From the NCBI GenBank assembly GCA_964343805.1, contig CAYFLR010000010.1, positions 1-64,000 of the forward strand: DNA of 64,000 bases, written 5' to 3'. The position numbers were made by a program, and so were the translations under genes. Positions 17,362-24,393 of the stretch are shown one piece after another; position 1 is the stretch's first letter; every line of letters begins with the position of its first letter. Below the pieces are notes generated by a model. The model saw nothing but the letters and a program-made list of their open reading frames with translations. It ran no database searches and was not told the origin of the DNA. The DNA comes from CAYFLR01 sp964343805 (GTDB lineage Bacteria > Bdellovibrionota_B > Oligoflexia > CAYFLR01).

Positions 17362-18438
17362 TTACCAATTATTTACGGTGCCTCCGACATTCACTCCCCA
17401 ACTAATCGAGTTATTGTTGCCATAGTTTGTTCCACCAACTCCAATATTCCAATGTACATTATCTTGTCCGTATCCATAAGGATTGCATCCGTTAGTACAA
17501 TGAGGAGCTACTATCACAGGCTGATTGCAGTTTGGATATTGAATGTGTTGTCCGTGCATGGGGCCGCCGTATCCACAGTTACCACTACCTACTTGGCAAG
17601 GAGCAGGGGGAAGAATAATTTGTGGTTGTAAACAGCGACCATCTCTGATGTATTGCTCATATTTATTGCGAAAAGCATCCAGTAGTTGATGGATAACAAC
17701 CGGTGCATATTCATGCTCTGAAAAATGCTCTTGGTTAATGAGTCGACCGTTAAAGTATACCAATACATTGATAACAATTTGAATCTGGTTTAACCATCCA
17801 CCTCTGACAAAGCCACCAAAGTAGTCATTGAAATTCCCATCACACCTTAGAAAATCATTATTTGCACCATAAAACTCATCAAACATCATGGAGCCTAGTT
17901 GACTCCCTGAATTATGGAACATCTGGTAATTGGGAATAGGACATCCAGCACCATTGTTAGTACAGAGGTTGTTGTAATGATTGTAGGCCAAATTAAGTTG
18001 GTTTTGCCAATCTCCATTTTGAATAGTAGGGTTAGCACCAGTAGGGTAGCCAAATAAATGACTGGCATACTCTTTGATTCCTAGTTTTACACTGTCATCA
18101 TCAGAGGGAGCAGCTGCTTCAGTGGGTGTATTGGCTGCTTCTTTTGTGCTGTCAGCACTGGTTGTAACGGTTTCAGCAACCTCTACGGTTTCTTCTTGTT
18201 TTTTCTTTTCTTCTTCGAGCCGCCGTTGTTCCTCTAATTTGGCGATGGCTTCTTCTTCAGCTTTCTTCTTTTCTTCCTCTTCCTTTTTCTTCTTTTCTTC
18301 AGCTAGTTTTCTGGCTTCTTCTTTTCTCTGCTGTTCAATTTTATCTTCTTTAGGTTTAGGATCTTCTCCACAGCTAGCTATGGATACAGTTAAAAAGATT
18401 GAAAGGACTAAAAGTGTTAATAAATTTGATTTAAACAT
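17362..18438 (-). CDS. paralogous stalked lipoprotein, copy A
   Basis: 358 residues. Leader ends at SIASC (lipid Cys 22), then an almost pure Lys/Glu helix (about 25-85, TolA-like stalk), a short Thr/Ala linker, and a conserved domain starting LGIKEYASHLFG. That domain shares with copies B (18753) and C (25983) the blocks CPIPNYQMF, GNFNDYFGGFVRGGWLN, INVLVYFNGRLINQE and EYAPVVIHQLL, with shared Cys. After a Cys/Pro/Gly tail the protein ends in two aromatic/Gly-Gly repeats (WNIGVGGTNY, WGVNVGGT). ATG 18438 has AAGGAG five bases upstream; an upstream ATG at 18459 lacks one. A sigma-54-type promoter lies 85 bp upstream. I know no described family. Confidence 0.88.
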   Translation of the reverse strand: MFKSNLLTLLVLSIFLTVSIASCGEDPKPKEDKIEQQRKEEARKLAEEKKKKEEEEKKKAEEEAIAKLEEQRRLEEEKKKQEETVEVAETVTTSADSTKEAANTPTEAAAPSDDDSVKLGIKEYASHLFGYPTGANPTIQNGDWQNQLNLAYNHYNNLCTNNGAGCPIPNYQMFHNSGSQLGSMMFDEFYGANNDFLRCDGNFNDYFGGFVRGGWLNQIQIVINVLVYFNGRLINQEHFSEHEYAPVVIHQLLDAFRNKYEQYIRDGRCLQPQIILPPAPCQVGSGNCGYGGPMHGQHIQYPNCNQPVIVAPHCTNGCNPYGYGQDNVHWNIGVGGTNYGNNNSISWGVNVGGTVNNW

Positions 18439-18522
18439 AACCACTCCTTTGAAAGGCATAATATAATAGCATCTTAGCTATTATGATTTGGATAAAAAGC
18501 TTATCCAAACGCTCACCTAAAT

Positions 18523-18539
18523 TGCAATTTGAGTGCCAA
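18523..18539 (-). promoter_or_regulatory. sigma-54 (-24/-12) promoter of lipoprotein A
   Basis: The minus strand reads TTGGCACTCAAATTGCA: TTGGCAC, 5 bp, TTGCA, with the required 10 bp between GG and GC. It is close to the sigma-54 consensus and lies about 85 bp before the start codon. The same layout precedes both paralogues. Confidence 0.8.
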
Positions 18540-18633
18540 TGATAAATTCTCATAAATAATAGAGAGTTAGCTAATTGGTGGGTTTTGAATTGTAAATAGA
18601 TTAGTCAATTTGGCTAAAAAGTGTCTACTAATC

Positions 18634-18644
18634 TTTTGACAGTT
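18634..18644. promoter_or_regulatory. possible activator half-site upstream of promoter A
   Basis: TTTGACAGTTT occurs here, about 95 bp upstream of the -24 box, and the same 11 bases occur at 20056-20066 upstream of promoter B, where they belong to a perfect palindrome. It could be an enhancer half-site for a sigma-54 activator. Confidence 0.35.
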
Positions 18645-18694
18645 TTGTAATGGATATAAAAAAGATAGTCAGGGATGCTAACAACTTAAACAAA

Positions 18695-18726
18695 AAAAGC
18701 CCGGTACTTGTTAGCACCGGGCTTTT
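18695..18726 (-). terminator. rho-independent terminator after lipoprotein B
   Basis: AAAAGCCCGGT (18695-18705) pairs with ACCGGGCTTTT (18716-18726) around a 10-base loop. On the minus strand the stem is followed by a T run, 26 bp past the stop of the 18753-19877 gene. It separates the transcripts of copies B and A. Confidence 0.85.
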
Positions 18727-18752
18727 GATCCTCTAATTAGGGGGGATATTGC

Positions 18753-19877
18753 TTACCAGGAAGATCCTCCTACCTGAATTCCCCAACCGATGGAACTGTT
18801 ATGATCATAATTTGTACCACCAGCTCCTATACTCCAGTTAACTCCACTGTTACCATAGTAACCATTGTTATATCCACCGTAGTATCCATTGCCACATCCT
18901 AAGTTACAGCTAGCGTTGATAGATGTATTATGTTGCACTCCGTAGTAAGGGTAAGTATTATAGTGTCCAGTGTTCATGTTTCCGTATCCACAGACTCCGC
19001 CACCAATTTGACAAGGAGCAGGAAGTTGAGGCATTGGAGGTGTATAACATCCACCGTGCTGATAACCGCCGTTTAACACTTGTTGATACTTAGCTTTAAA
19101 AGCTTGAAGTAGTTGATGGATAACTACAGGAGCGTATTGATTCTCATTGTAGTTCTCTTGGTTAATAAGGCGTCCGTTAAAGAATACCATTACGTTGATA
19201 ACTACTTGTATTTCGTTTAACCATCCACCTCTTACAAAGCCACCAAAGTAGTCATTGAAGTTTCCATTACAGGTAAGGAAGTTAGGTTGTGCTTGATAAA
19301 AATTGTCAAACATCACGTTACCAAGTTGAGCACCTGAATCTACAAACATTTGGTAGTTGTTAATTGGACATCCAAGACCATTGTTTTGACATATGGTGTT
19401 GTATTGATTAAAGTTTTGGGTTAATTGCTGTTCCCAATTTTGATTAACAATCGTAGGCTGTTGTCCTACTTGATAACCAAAAAGATTACTAGCATACTCT
19501 TTGATTCCTAATTTTAAAGAACCATCGTCATCGGCTTTCTCCGGGGTGTTAGCTGCGGTAGCATCTGCAGTGTTAACAGCAGGTTGCTCTGGTTGGTCGG
19601 CAGCGGCAGCTGCGGCGGCAGCTTCTTCTTCTTTTGCTTGTTCGTCAGCAGCGGCTGCGGCAGCAGCTTCTTCTTCCTGCTTTTTCTTGGCAGCTTCTTC
19701 TTCCTTAGCTTTCGCTTCAGCTTCTTTACGTTTTTTCTCTTCATCAGCTTTCTTGGCTTCTTCAATTTTTTGCTGTTCTTTTTCTTGATCAGCAGCACTA
19801 TCACCACATGCGGATGTAGTGAGAAGAGCTAAGGCTAAGAAAACTAAACCTAAAGTTTGTTTGCTCCATGTAAACAT
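18753..19877 (-). CDS. paralogous stalked lipoprotein, copy B
   Basis: 374 residues. Lipobox TSAC (Cys 24), then a long charged helix with Ala-rich blocks (about 28-95), and the same conserved domain as copy A, beginning LGIKEYASNLFG and closely similar to A through EYAPVVIHQLLQAF. The tail is Tyr/Asn/Gly-rich with scattered Cys and ends with the paired motif WSIGAGGTNY and WGIQVGGSSW. AAGGAGG stands six bases before ATG 19877. It has its own sigma-54-type promoter at 19955-19971, a perfect palindrome upstream, and a terminator at 18695-18726, so it is a single-gene unit. Probably a tandem duplicate of copy A. Confidence 0.88.
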   Translation of the reverse strand: MFTWSKQTLGLVFLALALLTTSACGDSAADQEKEQQKIEEAKKADEEKKRKEAEAKAKEEEAAKKKQEEEAAAAAAADEQAKEEEAAAAAAAADQPEQPAVNTADATAANTPEKADDDGSLKLGIKEYASNLFGYQVGQQPTIVNQNWEQQLTQNFNQYNTICQNNGLGCPINNYQMFVDSGAQLGNVMFDNFYQAQPNFLTCNGNFNDYFGGFVRGGWLNEIQVVINVMVFFNGRLINQENYNENQYAPVVIHQLLQAFKAKYQQVLNGGYQHGGCYTPPMPQLPAPCQIGGGVCGYGNMNTGHYNTYPYYGVQHNTSINASCNLGCGNGYYGGYNNGYYGNSGVNWSIGAGGTNYDHNSSIGWGIQVGGSSW

Positions 19878-19954
19878 TTGAGACCTCCTTGAATTAATAA
19901 AAATACTGTAAGTACGTTGTTTTTTACCATGGGTCGAAACCCACCCATCACTAA

Positions 19955-19971
19955 TGCAAGGTGAATGCCAA
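19955..19971 (-). promoter_or_regulatory. sigma-54 (-24/-12) promoter of lipoprotein B
   Basis: The minus strand reads TTGGCATTCACCTTGCA, with GG and GC 10 bp apart. It lies about 78 bp upstream of ATG 19877. The rest of the spacer differs from that of copy A, so the element is conserved against a diverged background. Confidence 0.78.
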
Positions 19972-20044
19972 ATAGTCAGTTTTCTGTAACTAATTGAAAT
20001 GAAAGGGGATGATTAATTTAGTGCTGTTTAGAACTTGATCAGAT

Positions 20045-20063
20045 CTGTCAAATCATTTGACAG
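20045..20063. promoter_or_regulatory. perfect palindrome, candidate enhancer site
   Basis: CTGTCAAATCATTTGACAG is a perfect inverted repeat with 9-bp arms around one central base. It lies about 75-92 bp upstream of the -24 box of promoter B, a usual distance for a sigma-54 activator. It also sits just past the stop of the Memo gene at 20073, so a 3' role for that transcript is the alternative. Confidence 0.5.
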
Positions 20064-20072
20064 TTTAATTGA

Positions 20073-20882
20073 TTATGTAAATAAAATACTCACATAACCG
20101 ACTACACTGTCGTGATCTCCATTGATCTCTCCCGAGTGGCTTTGATGAATGATTTTGGAGTTGTTTTGTGGGTAAAGCAAACGGAGGGTTTCCATTACTC
20201 CCACTGTGGGAACATAGCCGCACATGGAAATATTGTGGTTATGAACTGTTTGGTACAGGCCTTGAGGATCGAACTTTTCAATTTCAGCAAGAACTAAATC
20301 ATTTTTTTCTTTTAAAATAGAACTGGATTCAAAATGATTCATATCAGAGCTGATTACTATTAAATAGGGTTGATCTAAATTGGCTAAGAATCCACTAAAT
20401 TCTTTGGCAAAAGCAAGGGTGGAGGGGCTATCCAAATTAGCTAGGGTTAAGGGAACTATAGAAATATCAGGGTTTCTGCTCTTTAAAAAGGGTAGGTGAA
20501 CCTCAATAGAGTGCTCTTGTTGGTGCGCAGAATAGTCCTCCGTGACCAGAGAGCATTGATCCATCATCTTTCGAGTCACCATTTCGTTAATAGGAATACT
20601 ACCAAGGGGAGTAGCCCATTCTCCTTGGGCATAAAGTGAGATGGGGGTTCCATATCCTGTATGATTAGGGCTTAAAATAAAAACTAAGTCAGGAACTTCT
20701 ATTAATTGATAAATAGCGCCTGCTGTAGTCCCACTGTACATATAACCAGCATGAGGGGCAAGTATTGCCTTTGCTTTGGTAGGTTGGGGGGCTATTTGGG
20801 GCATAAATTGTAAAAGTTCCTTCTGTAACTGATCTTCTTGATCAGAGTAAAAACTTCCAGCGACAGCTGTTTGCCTATGCAT
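20073..20882 (-). CDS. amrB: Memo-like protein (AmmeMemoRadiSam system protein B)
   Basis: 269 residues, usual length for the Memo family, a fold related to class III extradiol dioxygenases. Typical segments are the start RQTAVAGSFYSDQ, APHAGYMYSGTTAGAIY, ILSPNHTGYGTPIS, the EHSIEVHLPFL motif, SSDMNHFE and CGYVPTVGVMETL. The usual partners (an AMMECR1-domain protein and a radical SAM enzyme) are not in this window. It follows aroK by 8 bp with AGGAGG ahead of ATG 20882. The biochemical role of the bacterial family is unsettled. Confidence 0.88.
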   Translation of the reverse strand: MHRQTAVAGSFYSDQEDQLQKELLQFMPQIAPQPTKAKAILAPHAGYMYSGTTAGAIYQLIEVPDLVFILSPNHTGYGTPISLYAQGEWATPLGSIPINEMVTRKMMDQCSLVTEDYSAHQQEHSIEVHLPFLKSRNPDISIVPLTLANLDSPSTLAFAKEFSGFLANLDQPYLIVISSDMNHFESSSILKEKNDLVLAEIEKFDPQGLYQTVHNHNISMCGYVPTVGVMETLRLLYPQNNSKIIHQSHSGEINGDHDSVVGYVSILFT

Positions 20883-20890
20883 GAAACCTC

Positions 20891-21529
20891 CTATTTGCTA
20901 AATAAATAGGTTTGTATTTGAGTGACGACATTGTCTGCTGTGGCATTATCTGTGCAGACTTCATAATGTGCTTTTTCGTAGATGGGGATTCTTGGGTTGA
21001 GTAACCTCTCAATATTTTCCAGGCTAAGATTGGCCTTCTTAAGTAAGGGGCGATTGTCGTTGGGTGACATTTTTATTCTTCTCATGATTTCGTGAGGTCC
21101 TGCTTGGAGGTAAATAATATGACCTGCTTGCTGCATGATCTCCCAATTACTATCTAAAAGTGGGAGTCCTCCCCCTGCACAGATTACAAAATGCTCTTTT
21201 TTAATAAAGTTTTTAAGCAATTCTGTTTCTTTTTGACGAAAGGACTCCTCGCCATGGGTGGCAAAAATGTCTTCGATGCTTTTCCCCGAAAACTGTTCGA
21301 TAAGTGAGTCGGTATCAATAAAGCCGTAATTAAGCTTATAGGCAAGCTCTTTACCTATGGTGGTTTTGCCTGCACCCATAAAGCCTATGAGAATAATATT
21401 ATTTCCTGGTTCAATGGGATCCTCTTCTACGGTTTCTTCTTTGGTTGTTTCTTCTGTTGGTTCACTAACATCAGAAGGGGGTGTGTTATTTTGGTTGTCC
21501 GTACTTTGTTCCGGAGTGGGTGAATTCAT
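20891..21529 (-). CDS. aroK: shikimate kinase with acidic N-terminal extension
   Basis: 212 residues; the kinase itself is about 170, so roughly 42 extra residues precede it. It phosphorylates shikimate in aromatic amino-acid synthesis. Walker A GFMGAGKTT is at 49-57, the magnesium/shikimate motif IDTD at 71-74, and the CAGGGLPLL shikimate-binding loop follows. The extension is Glu/Thr/Pro-rich. It is supported as translated by AAGGA 8 bases before ATG 21529, and no internal Met offers a shorter start near the kinase boundary. The gene lies in a minus-strand operon with the small secreted protein upstream and Memo downstream. Confidence 0.92.
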   Translation of the reverse strand: MNSPTPEQSTDNQNNTPPSDVSEPTEETTKEETVEEDPIEPGNNIILIGFMGAGKTTIGKELAYKLNYGFIDTDSLIEQFSGKSIEDIFATHGEESFRQKETELLKNFIKKEHFVICAGGGLPLLDSNWEIMQQAGHIIYLQAGPHEIMRRIKMSPNDNRPLLKKANLSLENIERLLNPRIPIYEKAHYEVCTDNATADNVVTQIQTYLFSK

Positions 21530-21548
21530 TGTATAGGTCCTTTTCCAC

Positions 21549-21902
21549 TTAAGTTAAGAGCAAGATTAAGAAGAGCAGAAGGCAAAAAAGCAAGCCGGCT
21601 AAGAGAGGTGTGGCAACAGAACCAGAGGATTTAGCATGTTCATCGTTTTGAGTCCCGTGAGAAGATGTGGAGGTCTTAGAGGAATGAGTTGATTCCCCAT
21701 GAGATTCTTCAGAAGAATGAGGTTTCATGTGTTCAGGTTGCTTAGGTGAAGAAATCTCTTTAGAGTGAGGAGGCTGTTTCTCTTCCTTTGAAGGCTTATG
21801 ACTTTTATCACTCTCTTTACCATGGGCAGAGCCTAGGGAAATGATTATTAAGATGGTGATAAGAAAAGAATAAATATATAGGGCTTGGATCTTCAGCTTC
21901 AT
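21549..21902 (-). CDS. small membrane protein with Ser/His/Lys-rich linker
   Basis: 117 residues: an N-terminal hydrophobic helix or signal peptide (about 8-25), a low-complexity Ser/His/Lys/Glu linker (30-90), and a C-terminal membrane helix (about 96-117, ending in LLLFLILLLT). The His-rich linker could bind metal, but nothing shows this. First gene of the operon with aroK (19 bp downstream) and the Memo gene. No family recognised. Confidence 0.7.
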   Translation of the reverse strand: MKLKIQALYIYSFLITILIIISLGSAHGKESDKSHKPSKEEKQPPHSKEISSPKQPEHMKPHSSEESHGESTHSSKTSTSSHGTQNDEHAKSSGSVATPLLAGLLFCLLLFLILLLT

Positions 21903-21952
21903 TATGTCATATTACTCCATGAACAAATAAAAGAAAATAGTAATTGTTGATA

Positions 21953-21974
21953 ATGGTAAAATCTCTTTTACCAT
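21953..21974. promoter_or_regulatory. inverted repeat in divergent promoter region
   Basis: ATGGTAAAA (21953-21961) and TTTTACCAT (21966-21974) form a perfect 9-bp inverted repeat with a TCTC spacer, centred between the divergent genes at 21902 and 22015. A GATAATAC box follows. Placement suggests an operator for one or both genes; no regulator is known. Confidence 0.4.
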
Positions 21975-22014
21975 ATTGATAATACAGAATTTATATTAAT
22001 TTTAGGGGGGTAAA

Positions 22015-22569
22015 ATGGCTTTAACTAACCGGATTAAACAAGTTCTGATGATGGGTCTCGTGTTTGGATTTATCTTTCCAGAGGCTTTGGCTGTTGTGCG
22101 TCCAAAGAAAGATCGTTCTGAAAGTTTGAAATCTTATCTTACTTTAAAAATTAACCCTGAAGAGGGACTTAGAGATGGGAATTCCGAAACTAGATCAATT
22201 CGCAGAGCTTTACAGACTATCTATAAGAAAAAAGTAAATATTGAGATTGGAAAGAGAATTTTCTTTAGAGCAAAAGAGGGCTACAGCGTTTCTGTATTAG
22301 CTAACTTTGACAAGAAAAAGCCGACCCGTTACCTTAAGATTAAAGTTATCGTTGCTAGAAAAGATGGATCCATTGAAGAAATGCTTATGCAGACTTCAAA
22401 TAGAGTTCCTTATAAAATGTATTCGAAAAATGGCAAAAGGTATTATCGAGTGACAAAATCTCTCAAAAGAACAAAAAGAGATAAGTTTGGTGAGGTTCGT
22501 TGTGAATTTAAATTGGCCTCCAGTCGAGGTAAAAAGAAAAAAGTTGCCAAAAGATACAAATTGAGGTAG
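22015..22569 (+). CDS. basic secreted protein of unknown function
   Basis: 184 residues with a signal peptide (about 1-26, cleavage near EALA). The mature part is strongly basic (runs such as KKKKVAKRYK at the end) and predicted beta-rich, and could bind nucleic acid, lipopolysaccharide or peptidoglycan by charge alone. GGGGGG stands 4 bases before ATG 22015. The 43-residue basic protein follows 68 bp later. I do not recognise the family. Confidence 0.75.
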   Translation: MALTNRIKQVLMMGLVFGFIFPEALAVVRPKKDRSESLKSYLTLKINPEEGLRDGNSETRSIRRALQTIYKKKVNIEIGKRIFFRAKEGYSVSVLANFDKKKPTRYLKIKVIVARKDGSIEEMLMQTSNRVPYKMYSKNGKRYYRVTKSLKRTKRDKFGEVRCEFKLASSRGKKKKVAKRYKLR

Positions 22570-22637
22570 GTTGTCCATTCTTTTGAGCGTAAGTGGGGAT
22601 ACCACTTGTAAAGATATTTAGAATAGTGGAGAGTGCT

Positions 22638-22769
22638 ATGGCATCCAAGATGCAAGTAACAAAGACAAGAAGAAGACTAAGAAGAAAGAATATGGGTACT
22701 GTTGCGAAAAAGAAGCGTGTAATTAAAGGCACAACCCCTAAATTACTTCCTCTCTTGGGTAACAAGTAA
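22638..22769 (+). CDS. 43-residue highly basic protein
   Basis: The frame starts MASKMQVTKTRRRLRRKNMG and ends GTTPKLLPLLGNK. It has 16 Lys/Arg and no acidic residue, so it should bind RNA or DNA; the RRRLRRKNMG and GTTPKLLPL pieces look like the style of small ribosome-associated proteins. GGAGAG lies 4 bases before ATG 22638. It is too short for ordinary gene-length cut-offs and sits downstream of the basic secreted protein. The assignment as a gene rests on composition, ribosome site and a clean start and stop. Confidence 0.6.
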   Translation: MASKMQVTKTRRRLRRKNMGTVAKKKRVIKGTTPKLLPLLGNK

Positions 22770-22944
22770 AGTCGATCTGTCCATTCTCAAATCAGCTTGA
22801 TCTTAAACCAAATAAGTCTGTTTGTTTTGATCTACCCTGGGATGCGTGTATTTCTGTGTCCTCTATTTCAATTTAAATAACTCATGAATTAACCCTGGAT
22901 TAATGTAAGTACTGGATGAATTTGTCTATTGTAAAGTGAAGGAA

Positions 22945-24312
22945 TCAATCGAGTAGGTCTTTGAGGGCGTTGTTTTTGGCTGCAATGGTCTGAGACATTT
23001 TATAATCTTGATGGGAGGCATAACCTTTGGTGTTAGTTTGGTGAGAGTGGGAATCGGTAATTTGAATCTCATAGGGGTAAAAAAAGCGTTTGACCTTTGG
23101 AATGGATTGAAGGTCGAGATCGGTTAGAAGCTTCTCTCTTACTTGGCTATTTAAACTAGGTATGGCACTAATTTTTTGATGTATTAGATCCATTTTATTA
23201 TAAAGAGGATTCGGGTACTGAATCAGCTGCAAGCAGGTTAAGTGGATGGCTTGATAGTGATCACTTGTGTGAATGTTGTAATCGGTTGTTTGGGCGGCTG
23301 GATCATAATCCAGATGCTCTAATTGGCCAAAAAAGTCTTCGTGATTAATGCTTGAGCTCTGAAATTCTAAGAAAAGCTGTTCAAAGCCGTTTTTTACCTT
23401 ATCAATGTCAATCAAAGTGTTTCGAGATCGCTGATGGTGAATGTTGGTAAAACTGGCGATGTTGTTGATTCGAATAAATTCTAGAATGGGAAGAACATCG
23501 CATTTTCTCTTGGTTACTATCCTTACCCCCAGGTGGTCAAATATTTCTCTAACAGTAATATTGGCCCGGTTGAGCAGCTTCATAATGGTGGAGTCGAGGG
23601 TCTTCTCCATTTTTACAGTTATGCACTGGAGAGGGATTTTGAAGTTCCCTTTTCCAAAGAAGACTAGACTATTACGGTCTATATAGATGTATTCATTGAA
23701 GCGATCATAGATTTGTTGTCGAATGGTTGAAAAGTTTTCGTAGGGCCGAGTGTTATAAATATGTGCAATGACATTCATAACTCTTAAAACAGCACAGGAC
23801 CATTTCTGCTTTCGGTTGAGCGAGCTATTACTGGCTATCATTAGGAGAGCGCGAATGTCGTCTGGTTCTCTAATATCGATGGGGATTTGGGCATTATTGG
23901 GGTTGATTTCTTCTGTCAGAAAGTACTTTTCTATAAATTCAATGGCTTTTTGGTGTATTTCCACCACCTCATTGGCATCATCCTCTTTACGTAGATCATA
24001 ACCGTAGTGTTTAAGGATATACTCTTCTGCATCATGAACGGTGTGTACGTCTAACTTATTAATTTTAAACGCAGTCTTTCCGTCAATGGTGATCTTTAAC
24101 AGCTCCCATGGGATATTGTAATAGCGCTCGATAAGGGCTTTGTTTAACTGCTGACTTTTGTCCTGTGCTTCGTGCAAGACTTGTTTCCCAAGGTTTTTAA
24201 CATGGTTGATATCGCTAAAAGTGGTCGCAACTATAGCAATAAAAAGTTTGTTTGTACAGTGAGTCATTAAAAAAAAATAATCACAACTTTCTAATTTTTT
24301 TAATTGATTCAA
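22945..24312 (-). CDS. RelA/SpoT synthetase-like protein
   Basis: 455 residues. The C-terminal half matches the order of motifs of (p)ppGpp synthetases: a Lys-rich stretch with TLDSTIMKLL, DHLGVRIV (259-266, Asp259 at the metal-binding place), HYQAIH (352-357, Tyr353 at the guanine-stacking place), YEIQITD (414-420, Glu415 at the catalytic place) and KGYASHQDYK (429-438). There is no HD hydrolase, TGS or ACT domain; residues 1-220 are a separate helical region. It may make an alarmone or another nucleotide, or be a diverged relative. No clear ribosome site at ATG 24312; ATG 24267 is an alternative start. It is divergent from ppiD. Confidence 0.7.
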   Translation of the reverse strand: MNQLKKLESCDYFFLMTHCTNKLFIAIVATTFSDINHVKNLGKQVLHEAQDKSQQLNKALIERYYNIPWELLKITIDGKTAFKINKLDVHTVHDAEEYILKHYGYDLRKEDDANEVVEIHQKAIEFIEKYFLTEEINPNNAQIPIDIREPDDIRALLMIASNSSLNRKQKWSCAVLRVMNVIAHIYNTRPYENFSTIRQQIYDRFNEYIYIDRNSLVFFGKGNFKIPLQCITVKMEKTLDSTIMKLLNRANITVREIFDHLGVRIVTKRKCDVLPILEFIRINNIASFTNIHHQRSRNTLIDIDKVKNGFEQLFLEFQSSSINHEDFFGQLEHLDYDPAAQTTDYNIHTSDHYQAIHLTCLQLIQYPNPLYNKMDLIHQKISAIPSLNSQVREKLLTDLDLQSIPKVKRFFYPYEIQITDSHSHQTNTKGYASHQDYKMSQTIAAKNNALKDLLD

Positions 24313-24393
24313 TAATTTTAAATGAGATACTATTGTCCGATATCCCGGATTGTCATAACCCGGATCCTTAGAACTTTGAATTAGGAGTCTAGA

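Noticed and set aside
18074..18466. Plus-strand Ser/Ala-rich frame opposite lipoprotein A
   Set aside because: It is the antisense of the Lys/Glu stalk codons (GAA/AAG give TTC/CTT), with no ribosome site.
18609..18622. TTGGCTAAAAAGTG as another sigma-54 site
   Set aside because: No GC at the -12 distance.
19501..19832. Several frames opposite or overlapping the stalk of lipoprotein B
   Set aside because: Low-complexity shadows of the GAA/GCA-rich stalk on both strands.
22829..22885. Short frame starting ATGCGTGTATTT
   Set aside because: Only 12 codons, no ribosome site, no conserved look.
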